From: Iodidimonas sp. SYSU 1G8
GTDB taxonomy: Bacteria > Pseudomonadota > Alphaproteobacteria > SMXS01
Length of the DNA stretch: 64,000 nt
Assembly (NCBI RefSeq): GCF_039655775.1
Contig: NZ_JBBYXJ010000001.1
Coordinates: 1,116,001 to 1,180,000 of the forward strand
Direction of reading: 5' to 3'
Below are positions 26,627-36,114 of this stretch, one piece after another (the stretch's first letter is position 1; each line of letters begins with the position of its first letter). The position numbers and the translations under genes were made by a program. The notes under the pieces are model-generated. The model saw only the letters and a program-made list of their open reading frames with translations. It ran no database searches and was not told the origin of the DNA.

Positions 26627-28174
26627 CTATTCCGCCGCGACCTTCGGCTCCGGCTCCTGCCACGTCAGGATCGGCGAACGGGCCGCGCGGGTCTCGTCCA
26701 GACGGCTGACCGGTGCAAAGCGCGGCGCCGACGCGAAGCGTTCCGTGTCGCCCGATTTCGCCGCCACGGCCAGCGCCCGCATGGCGCCGATGAACTCGTC
26801 CAGGCTGTCCTTGCTCTCGGTTTCCGTCGGCTCGACCAGCATGGCGCCGTGGACGACCAGCGGGAAATACATGGTCATGGGGTGATAGCCCTCGTCGATC
26901 AGCGCCTTGGCGAAGTCGAGGGTGGAAACGCCCGTATCCTTCAGGAAGCGGTCGTCGAACAGCACCTCATGCATGCAGGGCCCGTCGAAGGACGGCGTCA
27001 TGACGTCCTTGAGGCTCTCGCGGATGTAGTTGGCGTTCAGCACCGCGTCCTCGGCCACCTGCTTGAGGCCGTCGCCGCCGTGGCTGAGCATGTAGGTCAG
27101 CGCGCGCACGAACATGCCCATCTGGCCGTGGAACGCGGTCATCCGGCCCACCTGGGCGTGCGGCACGCTTTCCTGGATGCTCAGGCCGTCCGGGCCGCGC
27201 ACCACGATGGCCGGCGGAATGAAAGGCGCCAGCGCCTCGGAGAACACGACCGGTCCGGCGCCCGGACCACCGCCGCCATGCGGCGTCGAGAACGTCTTGT
27301 GCAGGTTGATGTGCATGGCGTCGATACCCAGATCGCCGGGACGCACCTTGCCGACGATCGCGTTGAAATTGGCGCCGTCGCAGTAAAAGAAGCCGCCCGC
27401 CTCGTGCACCTTTTCCGCGATCCGGATGATGTCGCGCTCGAACAGGCCGCAGGTGTTGGGATTGGTCAGCATGATCGCCGCCACGTCGGGCCCCAGCTTG
27501 GCGATCATGGCGTCCACGTCGACGCGGCCGTCGGCCGTGGCCGGGATCGGGTCGACGTCATAGGCGCACAGCGCCGCCGTCGCCGGGTTGGTGCCATGGG
27601 CCGATTCCGGCACCAGCACGCGGGTGCGCGCATCGCCGCGGGCTTCCAGCGCCGCTCGAATGACCATCAGGCCGCACAGCTCGCCATGGGCGCCGGCCTT
27701 GGGGGACAGCGCCACGCCGGGCATGCCGGTCAGCACCGACAGCCAGTTTGTCAGCTCATCCATGACCTCCAGCGCGCCCTGCACCGTCGAGACCGGCTGC
27801 AGCGGATGGATGTCGGCGAAGCCCGGCAGCGAGACCACCTTCTCGTTCAGCCGCGGGTTGTGCTTCATGGTGCACGAGCCCAGCGGGAACAGGCCCATGT
27901 CGATGGCGTAGTTCTTGCGGCTGAGGCGGGTGTAGTGGCGCACCGCCTGCGGCTCGGACAGGCCGGGCAGGCCGATGGGCCTGCCGCGCCCGAGGCCGCC
28001 GAGACGGTCGGTCACCGGTTCGGCGTCCGGCAGATCGACGCCCGTGCGCCCCCAGCCATTCAGCTCGAACAGCAGCGGCTCGTCGAGCGCCAGCGCCCGG
28101 TTACCGGTCCAGGTCGGGCCCGCGCCCTCGCCCGTGGATGTCGTCGGCCCCGTAGGACGGCCCTGTCTGTTCAT
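26627..28174 (-). CDS. gcvPB: Glycine dehydrogenase (decarboxylating) subunit 2
   Basis: A 515-residue subunit of the two-part P-protein. It removes CO2 from glycine and passes the aminomethyl group to lipoyl-GcvH. The PLP lysine lies in [20 protein letters not shown]-proximal [11 protein letters not shown] and [16 protein letters not shown] fit the family. The ATG start at 28174 overlaps the stop of gcvPA (ATGA). It is the last gene of the riboswitch-controlled operon. Confidence 0.97.
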   Translation of the reverse strand: MNRQGRPTGPTTSTGEGAGPTWTGNRALALDEPLLFELNGWGRTGVDLPDAEPVTDRLGGLGRGRPIGLPGLSEPQAVRHYTRLSRKNYAIDMGLFPLGSCTMKHNPRLNEKVVSLPGFADIHPLQPVSTVQGALEVMDELTNWLSVLTGMPGVALSPKAGAHGELCGLMVIRAALEARGDARTRVLVPESAHGTNPATAALCAYDVDPIPATADGRVDVDAMIAKLGPDVAAIMLTNPNTCGLFERDIIRIAEKVHEAGGFFYCDGANFNAIVGKVRPGDLGIDAMHINLHKTFSTPHGGGGPGAGPVVFSEALAPFIPPAIVVRGPDGLSIQESVPHAQVGRMTAFHGQMGMFVRALTYMLSHGGDGLKQVAEDAVLNANYIRESLKDVMTPSFDGPCMHEVLFDDRFLKDTGVSTLDFAKALIDEGYHPMTMYFPLVVHGAMLVEPTETESKDSLDEFIGAMRALAVAAKSGDTERFASAPRFAPVSRLDETRAARSPILTWQEPEPKVAAE

Positions 28175-29514
28175 TGCAGCACCTCCGTCAGCGCGCGGGC
28201 GAGCGCGGCGATGTCTTGGTCCGTGTTCGTTTCGGTGACCGCGAGGACGATGAGGTCGTCATGGTCGGGATGGAAGCGGGAGACCGGGACGCCGGCGAGC
28301 ACGCCCTGGGCCGCCATGCGTTCGATCGCCTGCGCGGCCGAGCCGGGCACGCGGATGGTGAATTCGTTGAAGAAACTGTCGTTCAGCACCTCGACGCCGG
28401 GGACGCGAGCCAGGGTTTCCGCGGTTTTCACGGCCTTGGCGTGGTTCAGCGCGGCCAGCCGGCGCAGGCCGGTTTCGCCGAGCAGGGTCATGTGGATGGT
28501 GAACGCCAGCGAGCACAGGCCCGAATTGGTGCAGATGTTGCTCGTCGCCTTCTCGCGCCGGATGTGCTGTTCGCGGGTCGACAGGGTGAGCACGAAGCCG
28601 CGCCGCCCCTCGGAATCCACAGTTTCGCCACACAATCGCCCCGGCATTTGCCTCACAAACTTCTGCCGGGTGGCGAAAAGCCCCAGATAAGGACCGCCGA
28701 AATTGAGCGCGTTGCCGATGGACTGCCCCTCGCCCACGACGATGTCGGCGCCCATCTCGCCCGGCGACCGGATGGCGCCGAGCGACACCGCCTCGGTGAA
28801 GACGACGATCAGAAGCGCGCCCGCCTGGTGGGCGGCGGCGGCGAGACCGGAGAGGTCCTGGAGGCGGCCGAAGAAGTCCGGGTTCTGGACGACCACGCAG
28901 GAAGTGTCCTCGTCGATCAGGCCGACCAGATCCTCGTCGCCCTGGGGCGCGGGGGCGCGGCGCAGGACGCGCTCGTCCTCGCGGGTGAAGCGGGTCACCG
29001 TCTCGACCACGTCGGCATATTGGGGATGCAAATTGCCGGACAGGATGACCTTGCGCCGCTTGGTGATGCGCTGGGCCATCAGCACCGCCTCGCCGCAGCC
29101 GGTCGAGCCGTCATACATGGAGGCGTTGGCCACATCCATGCCGGTGAGGCGCGCCACCTGGGTCTGGAACTCGAACAGGTACTGCAGTGTGCCCTGGCTG
29201 ATCTCCGGCTGGTACGGCGTGTAGGCGGTGAGGAACTCGCCGCGCTGGATCAGGTGCTGCACGCTGGCCGGGATGTGGTGGCGGTAGGCGCCCGCGCCGA
29301 CGAAGAACGGCACGCTGCCGGCGGCCACGTTGCGCGCGGCGAGCGCTTCCATGTGCCGCTGAACCTCGAGTTCGCCCTGATGGCGCGGCAGGTCGAGCGG
29401 TCCGTCGAGCCGCGCCGCCTCGGGCACGTCGCGAAACAGGTCGTCGACGGAGGCCACGCCCATGCTGGACAGCATGTCGCGCCGGTCGTCCTCGTTCAGC
29501 GGCAGGTAGCGCAT
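28171..29514 (-). CDS. gcvPA: Glycine dehydrogenase (decarboxylating) subunit 1
   Basis: A 447-residue catalytic partner of GcvPB. The start [51 protein letters not shown] and [14 protein letters not shown] are diagnostic. Two-part GcvP proteins are common in alphaproteobacteria, whereas enterobacteria have one fused chain. It follows gcvH by 10 bp. Confidence 0.97.
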   Translation of the reverse strand: MRYLPLNEDDRRDMLSSMGVASVDDLFRDVPEAARLDGPLDLPRHQGELEVQRHMEALAARNVAAGSVPFFVGAGAYRHHIPASVQHLIQRGEFLTAYTPYQPEISQGTLQYLFEFQTQVARLTGMDVANASMYDGSTGCGEAVLMAQRITKRRKVILSGNLHPQYADVVETVTRFTREDERVLRRAPAPQGDEDLVGLIDEDTSCVVVQNPDFFGRLQDLSGLAAAAHQAGALLIVVFTEAVSLGAIRSPGEMGADIVVGEGQSIGNALNFGGPYLGLFATRQKFVRQMPGRLCGETVDSEGRRGFVLTLSTREQHIRREKATSNICTNSGLCSLAFTIHMTLLGETGLRRLAALNHAKAVKTAETLARVPGVEVLNDSFFNEFTIRVPGSAAQAIERMAAQGVLAGVPVSRFHPDHDDLIVLAVTETNTDQDIAALARALTEVLQ

Positions 29515-29524
29515 GGTGTTCTCC

Positions 29525-29902
29525 TCAGTCCAGGCCGTCGACGAAGGCCTTGTAGTCTTCCTCGGTCATCAGGGCGTCCACGTCGCCCGGATTGGCCAGC
29601 TTCACCTTGAAGATCCAGCCCTCACCCTGCGGCGACGAATTGACCAGCGCCGGGTCCGCCTCGAGCGCCCCGTTGCCCTCGACCACCTCGCCGGTGACCG
29701 GGGAATAGATCTCGCTGGCCGCCTTCACGGACTCGATCACGCCCGCCTCGCCGCCCGCCTTGAGCGCCTTGCCGGCCTCGGGCACTTCCACATAGACCAC
29801 GTCGCCCAGCGCGTTCTGGGCATAATCGGTGATGCCGACGACGCCGACCTCGCCTTCCAGCCGGATCCATTCATGTTCCTTGGTGTATCGAACGTCGCTC
29901 AT
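29525..29902 (-). CDS. gcvH: Glycine cleavage system H protein
   Basis: A 125-residue lipoyl carrier of the complex. The lipoylated lysine is K60 in [12 protein letters not shown]. The start [12 protein letters not shown] and the end [13 protein letters not shown] are typical. ATG 29902 is 11 bp from the gcvT stop. Confidence 0.97.
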   Translation of the reverse strand: MSDVRYTKEHEWIRLEGEVGVVGITDYAQNALGDVVYVEVPEAGKALKAGGEAGVIESVKAASEIYSPVTGEVVEGNGALEADPALVNSSPQGEGWIFKVKLANPGDVDALMTEEDYKAFVDGLD

Positions 29903-29913
29903 GGACACGGCTC

Positions 29914-31014
29914 CTATTTCCAGCCTTTGGGGACGAAGGGTAGCGGCGCGACGTGCGCCGGATGAATCTTGCCGCGGATGACCAGCCCGAGGGCGGTGCC
30001 GTCGGCGGCGAAAGCGGGCGTCACATACCCCATGGCGACGGGCCCGCCAATGGTGGGGCCGAACCCGCCGGAGGTGATCTCGCCGATCACGGTGCCGTCG
30101 CCATCGACGATCGGCGTGTGCGCCCGCGCCGGGGCGCGGCCTTCCGGGCGGATGCCGACGCGCACCCGCGCCGGACCGTCGAACAGCTGCCGCATGATGA
30201 TGTCGGCGCCGATGAAGCCGCCTTCCATCTTGCGCCGCTTGCCGATGGTCCAGGTCAGCGCCGCCTCGACCGGCGTGGTGGTCTCGTCCAGGTCGGCGCC
30301 GTAGAGGCACAGGCCCGATTCGAGCCGCAGCGAATCCCGCGCGCCCAGACCGGCGGCCTCCACCTCGGGCTGATCGAGCAGCCGCCGGGCCAGCGCCTCG
30401 GCACGGTCCGAGGGCACCGAGATTTCCACCCCATCCTCGCCCGTGTAGCCCGAGCGGCTGACCCAGCAGTCGATACCGTTCAGGGTCAGGGCGGCGGCGG
30501 CCATGAAGGGCACGGTGCGGATGCGCGCGTCGAGCCGGGCGATGACATCGATGGCCTTTGGCCCCTGCAGCGCGATCAGCGCGCGGTCGTCCAACAAGGT
30601 GACGGTGCCGGCGGGCATATGCGCCTGGAGATGCGCCAGGTCGGCGCCTTTGCAGCCCGCGTTGACGACCACGTAGAGATCATCCTCGCGCCGCGTGATC
30701 ATCAGATCGTCGAGGATGCCGCCGCGCGCGTTGGTGAACATGGAATAGCGCTGGCGGCCCGGCTTGAGCGCCGCGATATCGCCAGGCACGAGCCGCTCCA
30801 GCGCGGCGATGACGCCCTCGCCCTTCAGCACCACCTGCCCCATGTGGGATACGTCGAACAGCGCCGCCGAGGCACGGCAGTGCAGATGCTCGGCCATGAT
30901 TCCGGCCGGATAGCGAATCGGCATGTCGTAGCCCGCGAAGGCGCCGAATTCGGCGCCCAGTTCGCGGTGCAGGCCATGCAGCGGGGTGGTCTCGAGCGTT
31001 TCCGGAGCGGACAT
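29914..31014 (-). CDS. gcvT: Glycine cleavage T protein (aminomethyltransferase)
   Basis: 366 residues. It transfers the methylene from lipoyl-GcvH to tetrahydrofolate, releasing ammonia. Marks: FGAFAGYDMPIRYPAG, LFDVSHMGQV (the conserved Asp), GYTGEDGVEISVP and a C-terminal barrel with GEITSGGFGPTIGG. ATG 31014 follows AACCTTATGT; the ribosome site is weak. First gene of the operon, just behind the glycine riboswitch. Confidence 0.97.
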   Translation of the reverse strand: MSAPETLETTPLHGLHRELGAEFGAFAGYDMPIRYPAGIMAEHLHCRASAALFDVSHMGQVVLKGEGVIAALERLVPGDIAALKPGRQRYSMFTNARGGILDDLMITRREDDLYVVVNAGCKGADLAHLQAHMPAGTVTLLDDRALIALQGPKAIDVIARLDARIRTVPFMAAAALTLNGIDCWVSRSGYTGEDGVEISVPSDRAEALARRLLDQPEVEAAGLGARDSLRLESGLCLYGADLDETTTPVEAALTWTIGKRRKMEGGFIGADIIMRQLFDGPARVRVGIRPEGRAPARAHTPIVDGDGTVIGEITSGGFGPTIGGPVAMGYVTPAFAADGTALGLVIRGKIHPAHVAPLPFVPKGWK

Positions 31015-31063
31015 AAGGTTCCTGACATGTGGGCAAGCCACCCGCGCCCGGATGGACGAAGGC

Positions 31064-31270
31064 TGCCCCCTCTGTCTTCGGAACCTGAGAGATTTGCCCG
31101 GCAGCGGCCCGCGCTGGGCCGCCATCGGCTTACTCCTTCGGTGAGCAGCACCGGGTAACCGATGCGTCTGCTTTCCAGAGTGCCTGTACCCGTGCGGTCC
31201 TTTTGCCTGAAAGTTTCCGGGGCGGTTGCTTCTTCGGCGCCGGCAAGGACCGGACTCTCCCGCACGGGCG
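31064..31270 (-). ncRNA. Tandem glycine riboswitch (gcvT leader)
   Basis: Two adjacent aptamers on the minus strand. The first (about 31268-31189) reads GGGAGAG ... CGCCGAAGAAGCAA ... AACTTTCAGGCAAAAGGACCG. The second (about 31180-31066) reads ACTCTGGAAAG ... CACCGAAGGAGTAAG ... AATCTCTCAGGTTCCGAAGACAGAG. Both have the conserved core, and CCCGTGCGG/CCGCACGGG pair as the first P1 stem. The leader then continues about 50 nt to gcvT, so control is likely at transcription readthrough or start of translation. Exact ends are approximate. Confidence 0.94.
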
Positions 31271-31282
31271 TGAGGCTGAGGA

Positions 31283-31664
31283 GGAAGGTAGCAGGCGCCC
31301 GGCGGGAGTCAAGGCGGGGCTACGCGGGTTCGGCATGCATGGTGTGCGGCGCGGCAGCACTCACTCCGCCGTCTCGACGCTCATGCGACCGGGCCGCCGA
31401 GCGCGCGGCTTGCGGATGACGATTTCCACGTCGCGGCCCTCACGAATTTCAAGATGGCAAAGCGGCTGGGCGCCATGGAATAGCAGCTAGTGATCGACAT
31501 CAAAGATCAGCAAATTGTCATCGAAATGCCGACCGGCGGTGATGACATGAGCGAAACGAGCAATACCATACTATCGTCGGGCCACCAGCTGGCGCAATTA
31601 AAGGCCCTGGCACCGCAACCACAGGGTTATTGTCTGGAGCGGGAATGCGAGTGATATCGGTACC
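31283..31664. other. Gap without a supported gene; possible gene remnant
   Basis: About 380 bp between the riboswitch and the Sel1 gene. On the minus strand a frame ending at 31372 codes for a C-terminal-like tail (LEIREGRDVEIVIRKP, then RARRPGRMSVETAE), but an in-frame TAG stands 5' of it near 31490, and only a short open piece precedes. On the plus strand there is a 53-codon frame from GTG 31491 with no family likeness. This looks like a decayed gene at the left edge of the accessory island. Confidence 0.35.
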
Positions 31665-31676
31665 GTGGGGAGGTCG

Positions 31677-32960
31677 ATGCGAGCTTTATGGCGTCTGGTC
31701 AGCACCAGGCAGGCAGCGTTACTGCTTGTGCTGGCTATTGGCGGCCTGTGCGCGCTTCTCGCCTTCAGATTAATGTGGATCGGCAAGGACTACTGGCGCA
31801 GGAGCTGTCCTTCCGGCACGTTCGCGGCGAATAGCCTCAATAGCCTTGAACTGTTGGTTGGGCTGCTCGCCCTGTCCTGGATTCTTTACCTGCTGATCTG
31901 GGGCATGAAGATCCGTGATGAGGCTTTCGCACGACCAGGGCTCCGTTCGATATTCATCCGGCGAGCGAGGCAGATACTGACCCACCTGATCCTGTCGGCT
32001 GTCCTTCTCCTTTGTTTGTTCGCTGTATTCGGATTCAGAGGTTATTGCGCTATGTCGGGTGGCGTAATCGTCGCCCAGTGGCCGTGGACGGCCGCCAAAC
32101 ATTATCAGTGGCAGGACGCCACACGGGTGCAGGTCGACTGTAGAAAGGGGCGGCGGTCTGGATATAGCGGCAGACTCCATGTCACGCTGGGAGACAGTGA
32201 GATTTCCTTCATGGAAGCTGACCTGGAGGGAACGCATTACGGCTCACTGAGCAACGCCCTTCGGTTCGTCCCATTCAAGTTTGAAGACGATCACGTGCCT
32301 CCTGCATGTGAAGAGTGGGTTGTCCGGCAGGTTCCGCGCCGCCCAGGAGCCGCGCAGCCTTATTCCAGTCCTGTCAGTGAAGAACTGGCTCTGGCGATCA
32401 GTCGCAACGAGCGAGGCTATCCCGGCTGGGCGCGTCCGGTATTTAGGACGCTGGCGGCGGCGGGGGACCCCGTGGCGCAGGTGGAGTTGGGAAACATGTA
32501 CACCGAGGGGCGCGGCGTGAAAGCCGACCCCGCTCATGCCCTATCGCTCTACCGGCGAGCGGCTATGAGTGGCGAGGCGGCGGCGCTGAATGCCATAGCA
32601 GTCGCCTATGATTATGGTGCCGGCGTGCCGGCCGACCGAAGAGAGGCGATCCGCTGGTATGGGCTCGCTATCGCCGCCGGCAGCCCAGCAGCGATGAACA
32701 ACATCGGTCTCTTTTACTATCACGGCATCGAGGTGCCGGTGGATTATGCAAAAGCCCGGGAGCTTTGGGAAAGCGCCGCCACTCTCGGCTATGCGCCGGC
32801 AATGAACAACTTGGCGGAGTTGCTGGAGAAAGGCTTGGGAGGTCCTCGCGATCGCGAGGCCGCAATCCGGTGGTGGCGTGTGGCGGCCGCCCACGGTATC
32901 CCCGCAGCGGTCAGATCAATAAACGGGATTATTGGCCGAGCAAGCCAGATAGGGTCCTAG
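31677..32960 (+). CDS. Membrane protein with Sel1 repeats
   Basis: 427 residues. Three membrane helices lie near the N-terminus (LLLVLAIGGLCALLAFRLMW; LLVGLLALSWILYLLIWG; LTHLILSAVLLLCLFAVFG). A beta-rich middle portion follows, then three to four Sel1 repeats from about residue 260 (AQVELGNMYTEGRGVKADP, AALNAIAVAYDYGAGVPAD, PAMNNLAELLEKGLG). Sel1 domains bind partner proteins. The start is taken at ATG 31677 behind GGGGAGG; GTG 31665 is an alternative. Function unknown; it lies at the island's left edge. Confidence 0.7.
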   Translation: MRALWRLVSTRQAALLLVLAIGGLCALLAFRLMWIGKDYWRRSCPSGTFAANSLNSLELLVGLLALSWILYLLIWGMKIRDEAFARPGLRSIFIRRARQILTHLILSAVLLLCLFAVFGFRGYCAMSGGVIVAQWPWTAAKHYQWQDATRVQVDCRKGRRSGYSGRLHVTLGDSEISFMEADLEGTHYGSLSNALRFVPFKFEDDHVPPACEEWVVRQVPRRPGAAQPYSSPVSEELALAISRNERGYPGWARPVFRTLAAAGDPVAQVELGNMYTEGRGVKADPAHALSLYRRAAMSGEAAALNAIAVAYDYGAGVPADRREAIRWYGLAIAAGSPAAMNNIGLFYYHGIEVPVDYAKARELWESAATLGYAPAMNNLAELLEKGLGGPRDREAAIRWWRVAAAHGIPAAVRSINGIIGRASQIGS

Positions 32961-33052
32961 CGCAGGCAGCACGGCAGGCGCGCCGCTCGCCTCCAGTCGG
33001 TCGGAGCTCTGCGTAACTGCCACCATACCGGACCTACCTCCGTCCCAAGGAA

Positions 33053-33289
33053 GTTCTGCGACAGGGCACTCGACCTGTCCTTCTGCTTCGGATTCCGCTC
33101 CCCGGGCTTGAGCGTACGGTTTGCGGTGTCTTCCAGATCCCGGTGAACTTGGCGTCGACAAAGAGACCACCGTTGCCACGCTGAGTAACATGGTGGGGCA
33201 TACGGCGAATGATACGCGGGCGAAACGTGCCATGATGAAATCGCGACGGATCGGGCGCGGGCGTCAATTAAGTGCACTATCACCGAAAT
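33053..33289 (-). mobile_element. Deletion derivative of the RAYT element
   Basis: This 237-bp stretch joins the first about 23 codons of the transposase (LPHHVTQRGNG-like) to its last about 30 codons (TANRTLKPGERNP-like), with about 500 bp of the core missing. The join is near 33168-33172. The right end GCGTCAATTAAGTGCACTATCACCGAAAT (33261-33289) matches the intact element's end; the left end (33053-33090) is more decayed. A one-base loss shifts the frame early, so it cannot code for a protein. It is a non-autonomous, MITE-like copy. Confidence 0.8.
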
Positions 33290-33415
33290 TCGTGTCTTGG
33301 ACCGCAGTAGGATCACGGTAAAGCCCCCGTCGCCGATATCGTTGACCGTGAACCTGACCTGACCCACCGTGATCATTCGCTATTGAGGGCAGAGGATAAG
33401 GGGTGAGAATTGCCC

Positions 33416-33919
33416 GTGACGATAGAGAACAACGTGGAAGCCGTTACCATCAGGCCCTTGCGGGCAGAAGACGGCGAAATTGCCGGAGAGATCTTTTTCG
33501 ACGCGGTCCACCATGGGACCGGGGAGCATTACACGCACGAACAGCGAACAGCCTGGGCCGGGGCGTCGCCGAACCCGTCCGGGTGGCGAAACAGGCTCGT
33601 CGATGTTGATGGGTTCATGGCGGAGCTGAATGGCACTCCGGCAGGCTTCATGACGATCGATGCGTCGGGCTATATCGATCTTGCTTTCGTCAGACCAGGT
33701 GCACTGGGGATGGGCGTGGGCTGGCTGCTGTATCGGGCCATCGAGGCGCGTGCGGAGCAGCTTGGTGTGGCCTGTCTCACCACGGAGGCAAGTAGGAAGG
33801 CCAGGCCGTTTTTCGAGCGGCAGGGCTGGACCGTGGAGCGGGAGCAGCGGGTCGTGAAACGCGGCGTGTCCCTCACGAACTTCAGGATGACAAAGTGGCT
33901 GAGCAGTCTAAAGGATTAG
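33416..33919 (+). CDS. GNAT family N-acetyltransferase
   Basis: 167 residues with the GNAT fold: TIRPLRAEDGEIAGEIF at the start, a strand GTPAGFMTI, the acetyl-CoA loop region PGALGMGVGWLLYRAIE (a variant of the usual R/Q-x2-G-x-G/A) and the end stretch ASRKARPFFERQGWTVER. Start: GTG 33416 is preferred as GGGGTGAG (33400-33407) lies 8 nt ahead; a TTG at 33410 is too close. Substrate unknown. It sits between two transposon remnants. Confidence 0.87.
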   Translation: MTIENNVEAVTIRPLRAEDGEIAGEIFFDAVHHGTGEHYTHEQRTAWAGASPNPSGWRNRLVDVDGFMAELNGTPAGFMTIDASGYIDLAFVRPGALGMGVGWLLYRAIEARAEQLGVACLTTEASRKARPFFERQGWTVEREQRVVKRGVSLTNFRMTKWLSSLKD

Positions 33920-33969
33920 CAGGCGACGATGGAATTTATTAGCAAAGATATTAATTAATTCACAAAAAA

Positions 33970-34494
33970 TTATCGATTTATTGATAATTTCTTATTTTTA
34001 ATAAATCTATGAATCAAATTAAAACTCCTCCCATTAGCATCCGCATTCTGAAGAGTAACCACTTCCTCGGGACTTACCTCTGCTATCAGCATTTTCTCCA
34101 ACCAGGTAGTTCCAACTCCAACAAAATAGCCACAACCTCTCGCCGCCATCATTCTTTCTTCAAAATTTTCCCTAAACTCATCTGCACCCTCCGGGAAGTA
34201 AAATCGCGATCCAGGCGGGCTGGTTCTGGATGCCGCCCTTATGGTGAGCACATCCGGCATCCAATTTCCGTTCAAAGGGACAAATTCGTAGGCCCTGAGA
34301 ATGACGATGCGCGATTCAGCTAGGGGAGAAAATCTCATGGCCGCCCCTGAAGGGAAGACTATCAGTCCATTCTCCGGCCCATCGTAAAAATCCAGCATTA
34401 TCACTGTATGGAACCCCATATCATGGGTCACCCCTGACCTCTTTGACAATTCTCTCAAGGTATCCAATGAAGAGCGGGGCATGCCTCGATCCAT
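33970..34494 (-). CDS. Orphan hypothetical protein, AT-rich
   Basis: A 174-residue protein not recognised. It is rich in hydrophobic beta-type segments (MGFHTVIMLDFYDGPENGLIVFP, SRIVILRAYEFVPLNG), has one Cys and a basic end (KNKKLSINR), and no signal or membrane helix. The coding and flanking DNA are more AT-rich than the surroundings. An AT-rich hairpin (AAATTATC/GATAATTT, 33967-33990) overlaps its 3' end and may end the transcript. Confidence 0.6.
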   Translation of the reverse strand: MDRGMPRSSLDTLRELSKRSGVTHDMGFHTVIMLDFYDGPENGLIVFPSGAAMRFSPLAESRIVILRAYEFVPLNGNWMPDVLTIRAASRTSPPGSRFYFPEGADEFRENFEERMMAARGCGYFVGVGTTWLEKMLIAEVSPEEVVTLQNADANGRSFNLIHRFIKNKKLSINR

Positions 34495-34592
34495 CTCAAT
34501 CTATTTCTGAGCTCTATATAGCAATAAAATTTCTGTTCTGCTGAATTAGAAAGATTAAAAGGAAAATTTAGCAAACAATCACTGCAACTAAC

Positions 34593-35087
34593 TCACCATA
34601 TCTCCACCGACGCGCAGCCGAGCTCCCCTGCGACCGCTCTCACCGGCGCTTCGGAAAAATACTCTATCATGGTTGCCCCATGAGGGAGGCGCACGACCTC
34701 GCCCTTGTCGTTACGCACTGTTTCAAAGCGCCAGATCCCGGCGCTTGATTCTACGTCCAGCTTTTTCCAGTCCCAGCCATTCATCGCCCCGCACGCCAGG
34801 GCGCGGCCGGTCAGGCTGTAGACGGCACCACCGACATGCACGACAGGACAGTTCGAGTGTTCGGCGGGCACACACTCGACACCAGCCGACGGAAACTCGT
34901 AGGGCCAGTTTTCGGGATCATCCTTTTCGCAAATGACCCGACGCTTTCCTTCGGGCCAGGGACCGGAGACGAACTCGAATTTGGGATCGCACATCTCATC
35001 TACCGGCTCCCAAGACAGCGCAGAACTCATCTGTATCGAAATTATACCAGCGGTTACCAGCAGACCAAAGCGCGTGACACGGCCCAT
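34593..35087 (-). CDS. Exported orphan protein with cysteines
   Basis: 164 residues. A signal-like start (RVTRFGLLVTAGIISIQM, cut near ALS) precedes a mature part with six cysteines including MCDPKFEFV, VICEKDD, VECVPAEHSNCP and ALACGAM, and a final Cys. Disulfide pairs are likely in the periplasm. Start ATG 35087 follows AGGAAAAG. Not recognised. Confidence 0.6.
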   Translation of the reverse strand: MGRVTRFGLLVTAGIISIQMSSALSWEPVDEMCDPKFEFVSGPWPEGKRRVICEKDDPENWPYEFPSAGVECVPAEHSNCPVVHVGGAVYSLTGRALACGAMNGWDWKKLDVESSAGIWRFETVRNDKGEVVRLPHGATMIEYFSEAPVRAVAGELGCASVEIW

Positions 35088-35193
35088 CACGTTCTTTTCC
35101 TGTGGGTTAATTTCATTCACACATCTGGTCCGCAATGTCGTTGATGAGACCACCTCCGGGCCTACACCATCGGTTAAGTTGATGGCGCGCCCG

Positions 35194-35655
35194 CTACCGC
35201 ACCTCAAGAAAGTGAAGCAATGCTTTCGCATAGGCGGTGCGGCGCTCCTGCCTGCCACCTTCAACACCCTTCCTAATAAAGTCGCGCAACTCCAGTTTGT
35301 AAATTTCCACCGCAGGATCATCCATTACAAGATCCGCAAGCAGGTTCATGCCGCCCCCTTGAAGACCGAGATGCCATAACCCAAACCAGAAATATGAAAA
35401 TCGTTGTGGTTGAGGCATCTTCGCCACCTCTTTGTAATAATAATCGTGATAAACGCTCGATATAGGCCCCGATCCGAAAGCGTAAATATCTCCGAACTCA
35501 ACATACTCGGCATCATACCTAACGATTATATCGCCAATTATCTGCTTAAGACGCTGATCCACCGACGCTTCTTCGGCCTTTACGGGACTGTAAAAGACCA
35601 ACGCTCCCATCAGAAACAGAAATTTACAAACCATCGATGCTTTTCGGAGTTTCAC
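35194..35655 (-). CDS. Exported orphan protein
   Basis: 153 residues. A hydrophobic N-terminal segment (MVCKFLFLMGALVFYSPV, cut near VKAEE) marks export. The mature part is helical, with YYYKEVAKMPQPQRFSYFWF and FIRKGVEGGRQERR. Start GTG 35655 has AAGGG at 6 nt; ATG 35634 is the alternative. Not recognised. Confidence 0.55.
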   Translation of the reverse strand: MKLRKASMVCKFLFLMGALVFYSPVKAEEASVDQRLKQIIGDIIVRYDAEYVEFGDIYAFGSGPISSVYHDYYYKEVAKMPQPQRFSYFWFGLWHLGLQGGGMNLLADLVMDDPAVEIYKLELRDFIRKGVEGGRQERRTAYAKALLHFLEVR

Positions 35656-35754
35656 TAACAACCCTTTCCCCAAGTAACGTGACTTTTTAACCGAATTAAC
35701 GAATAGTTTTACGAGTCCTCCTGGCTTCGCACAACATTCACTCGTCGAACCCTC

Positions 35755-35959
35755 GACTTTGCCCCCCTTGCCCGGCTTAAGCGTGAGGTTTGTCGCGTTC
35801 TCCGGGCCTGCGATGAACGCGTCGTTGCCGAGAGGAGCCTGTTACCACGATGGGTGGCATGGCGCGGCAGACCGAGAATCACGACACTAGCGAGACGGGC
35901 CATGCCCCACAATTTGCAGGATCAGCGGCGGGCGTCAATTAAGTACACTGTCACCGAAA
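35755..35959 (-). mobile_element. Deletion derivative of the RAYT element
   Basis: The minus strand carries the start MARLASVVILGLPRHATHRGN of the transposase, joined near 35841 to its C-terminal codons (TLKPG-like). The join lies at the same place as in the copy at 33053. The right end GCGTCAATTAAGTACACTGTCACCGAAA (35932-35959) is intact. The left terminal repeat is not visible. The copy is non-coding. Confidence 0.75.
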
Positions 35960-36114
35960 CCCACTTTACTACCGCAACTATGAGATGTGACCTTGGCGGT
36001 TACGGTAACAGGTGCAAACCTCCCGCCCCTTGCCGGCTACCGCCGCGGCTTGACGGATCGTCAGGCAAGGGTAAGCTTGCCGTCCAAAGGCGTTGCTCAT
36101 TTGAAGGAATATTC

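Noticed and set aside
26225-28690. 821-codon open frame on the plus strand opposite gcvPB/gcvPA
   Set aside because: Shadow of the two glycine dehydrogenase genes, with Arg/His/Gln-rich composition and no motif.
33970-35655. Three adjacent minus-strand orphan genes as a toxin-antitoxin or phage defence system
   Set aside because: No nuclease, ADP-ribosyl or antitoxin motif is visible, two have export signals, and the gaps (about 100 bp) do not suggest tight coupling. Kept as unknown genes.
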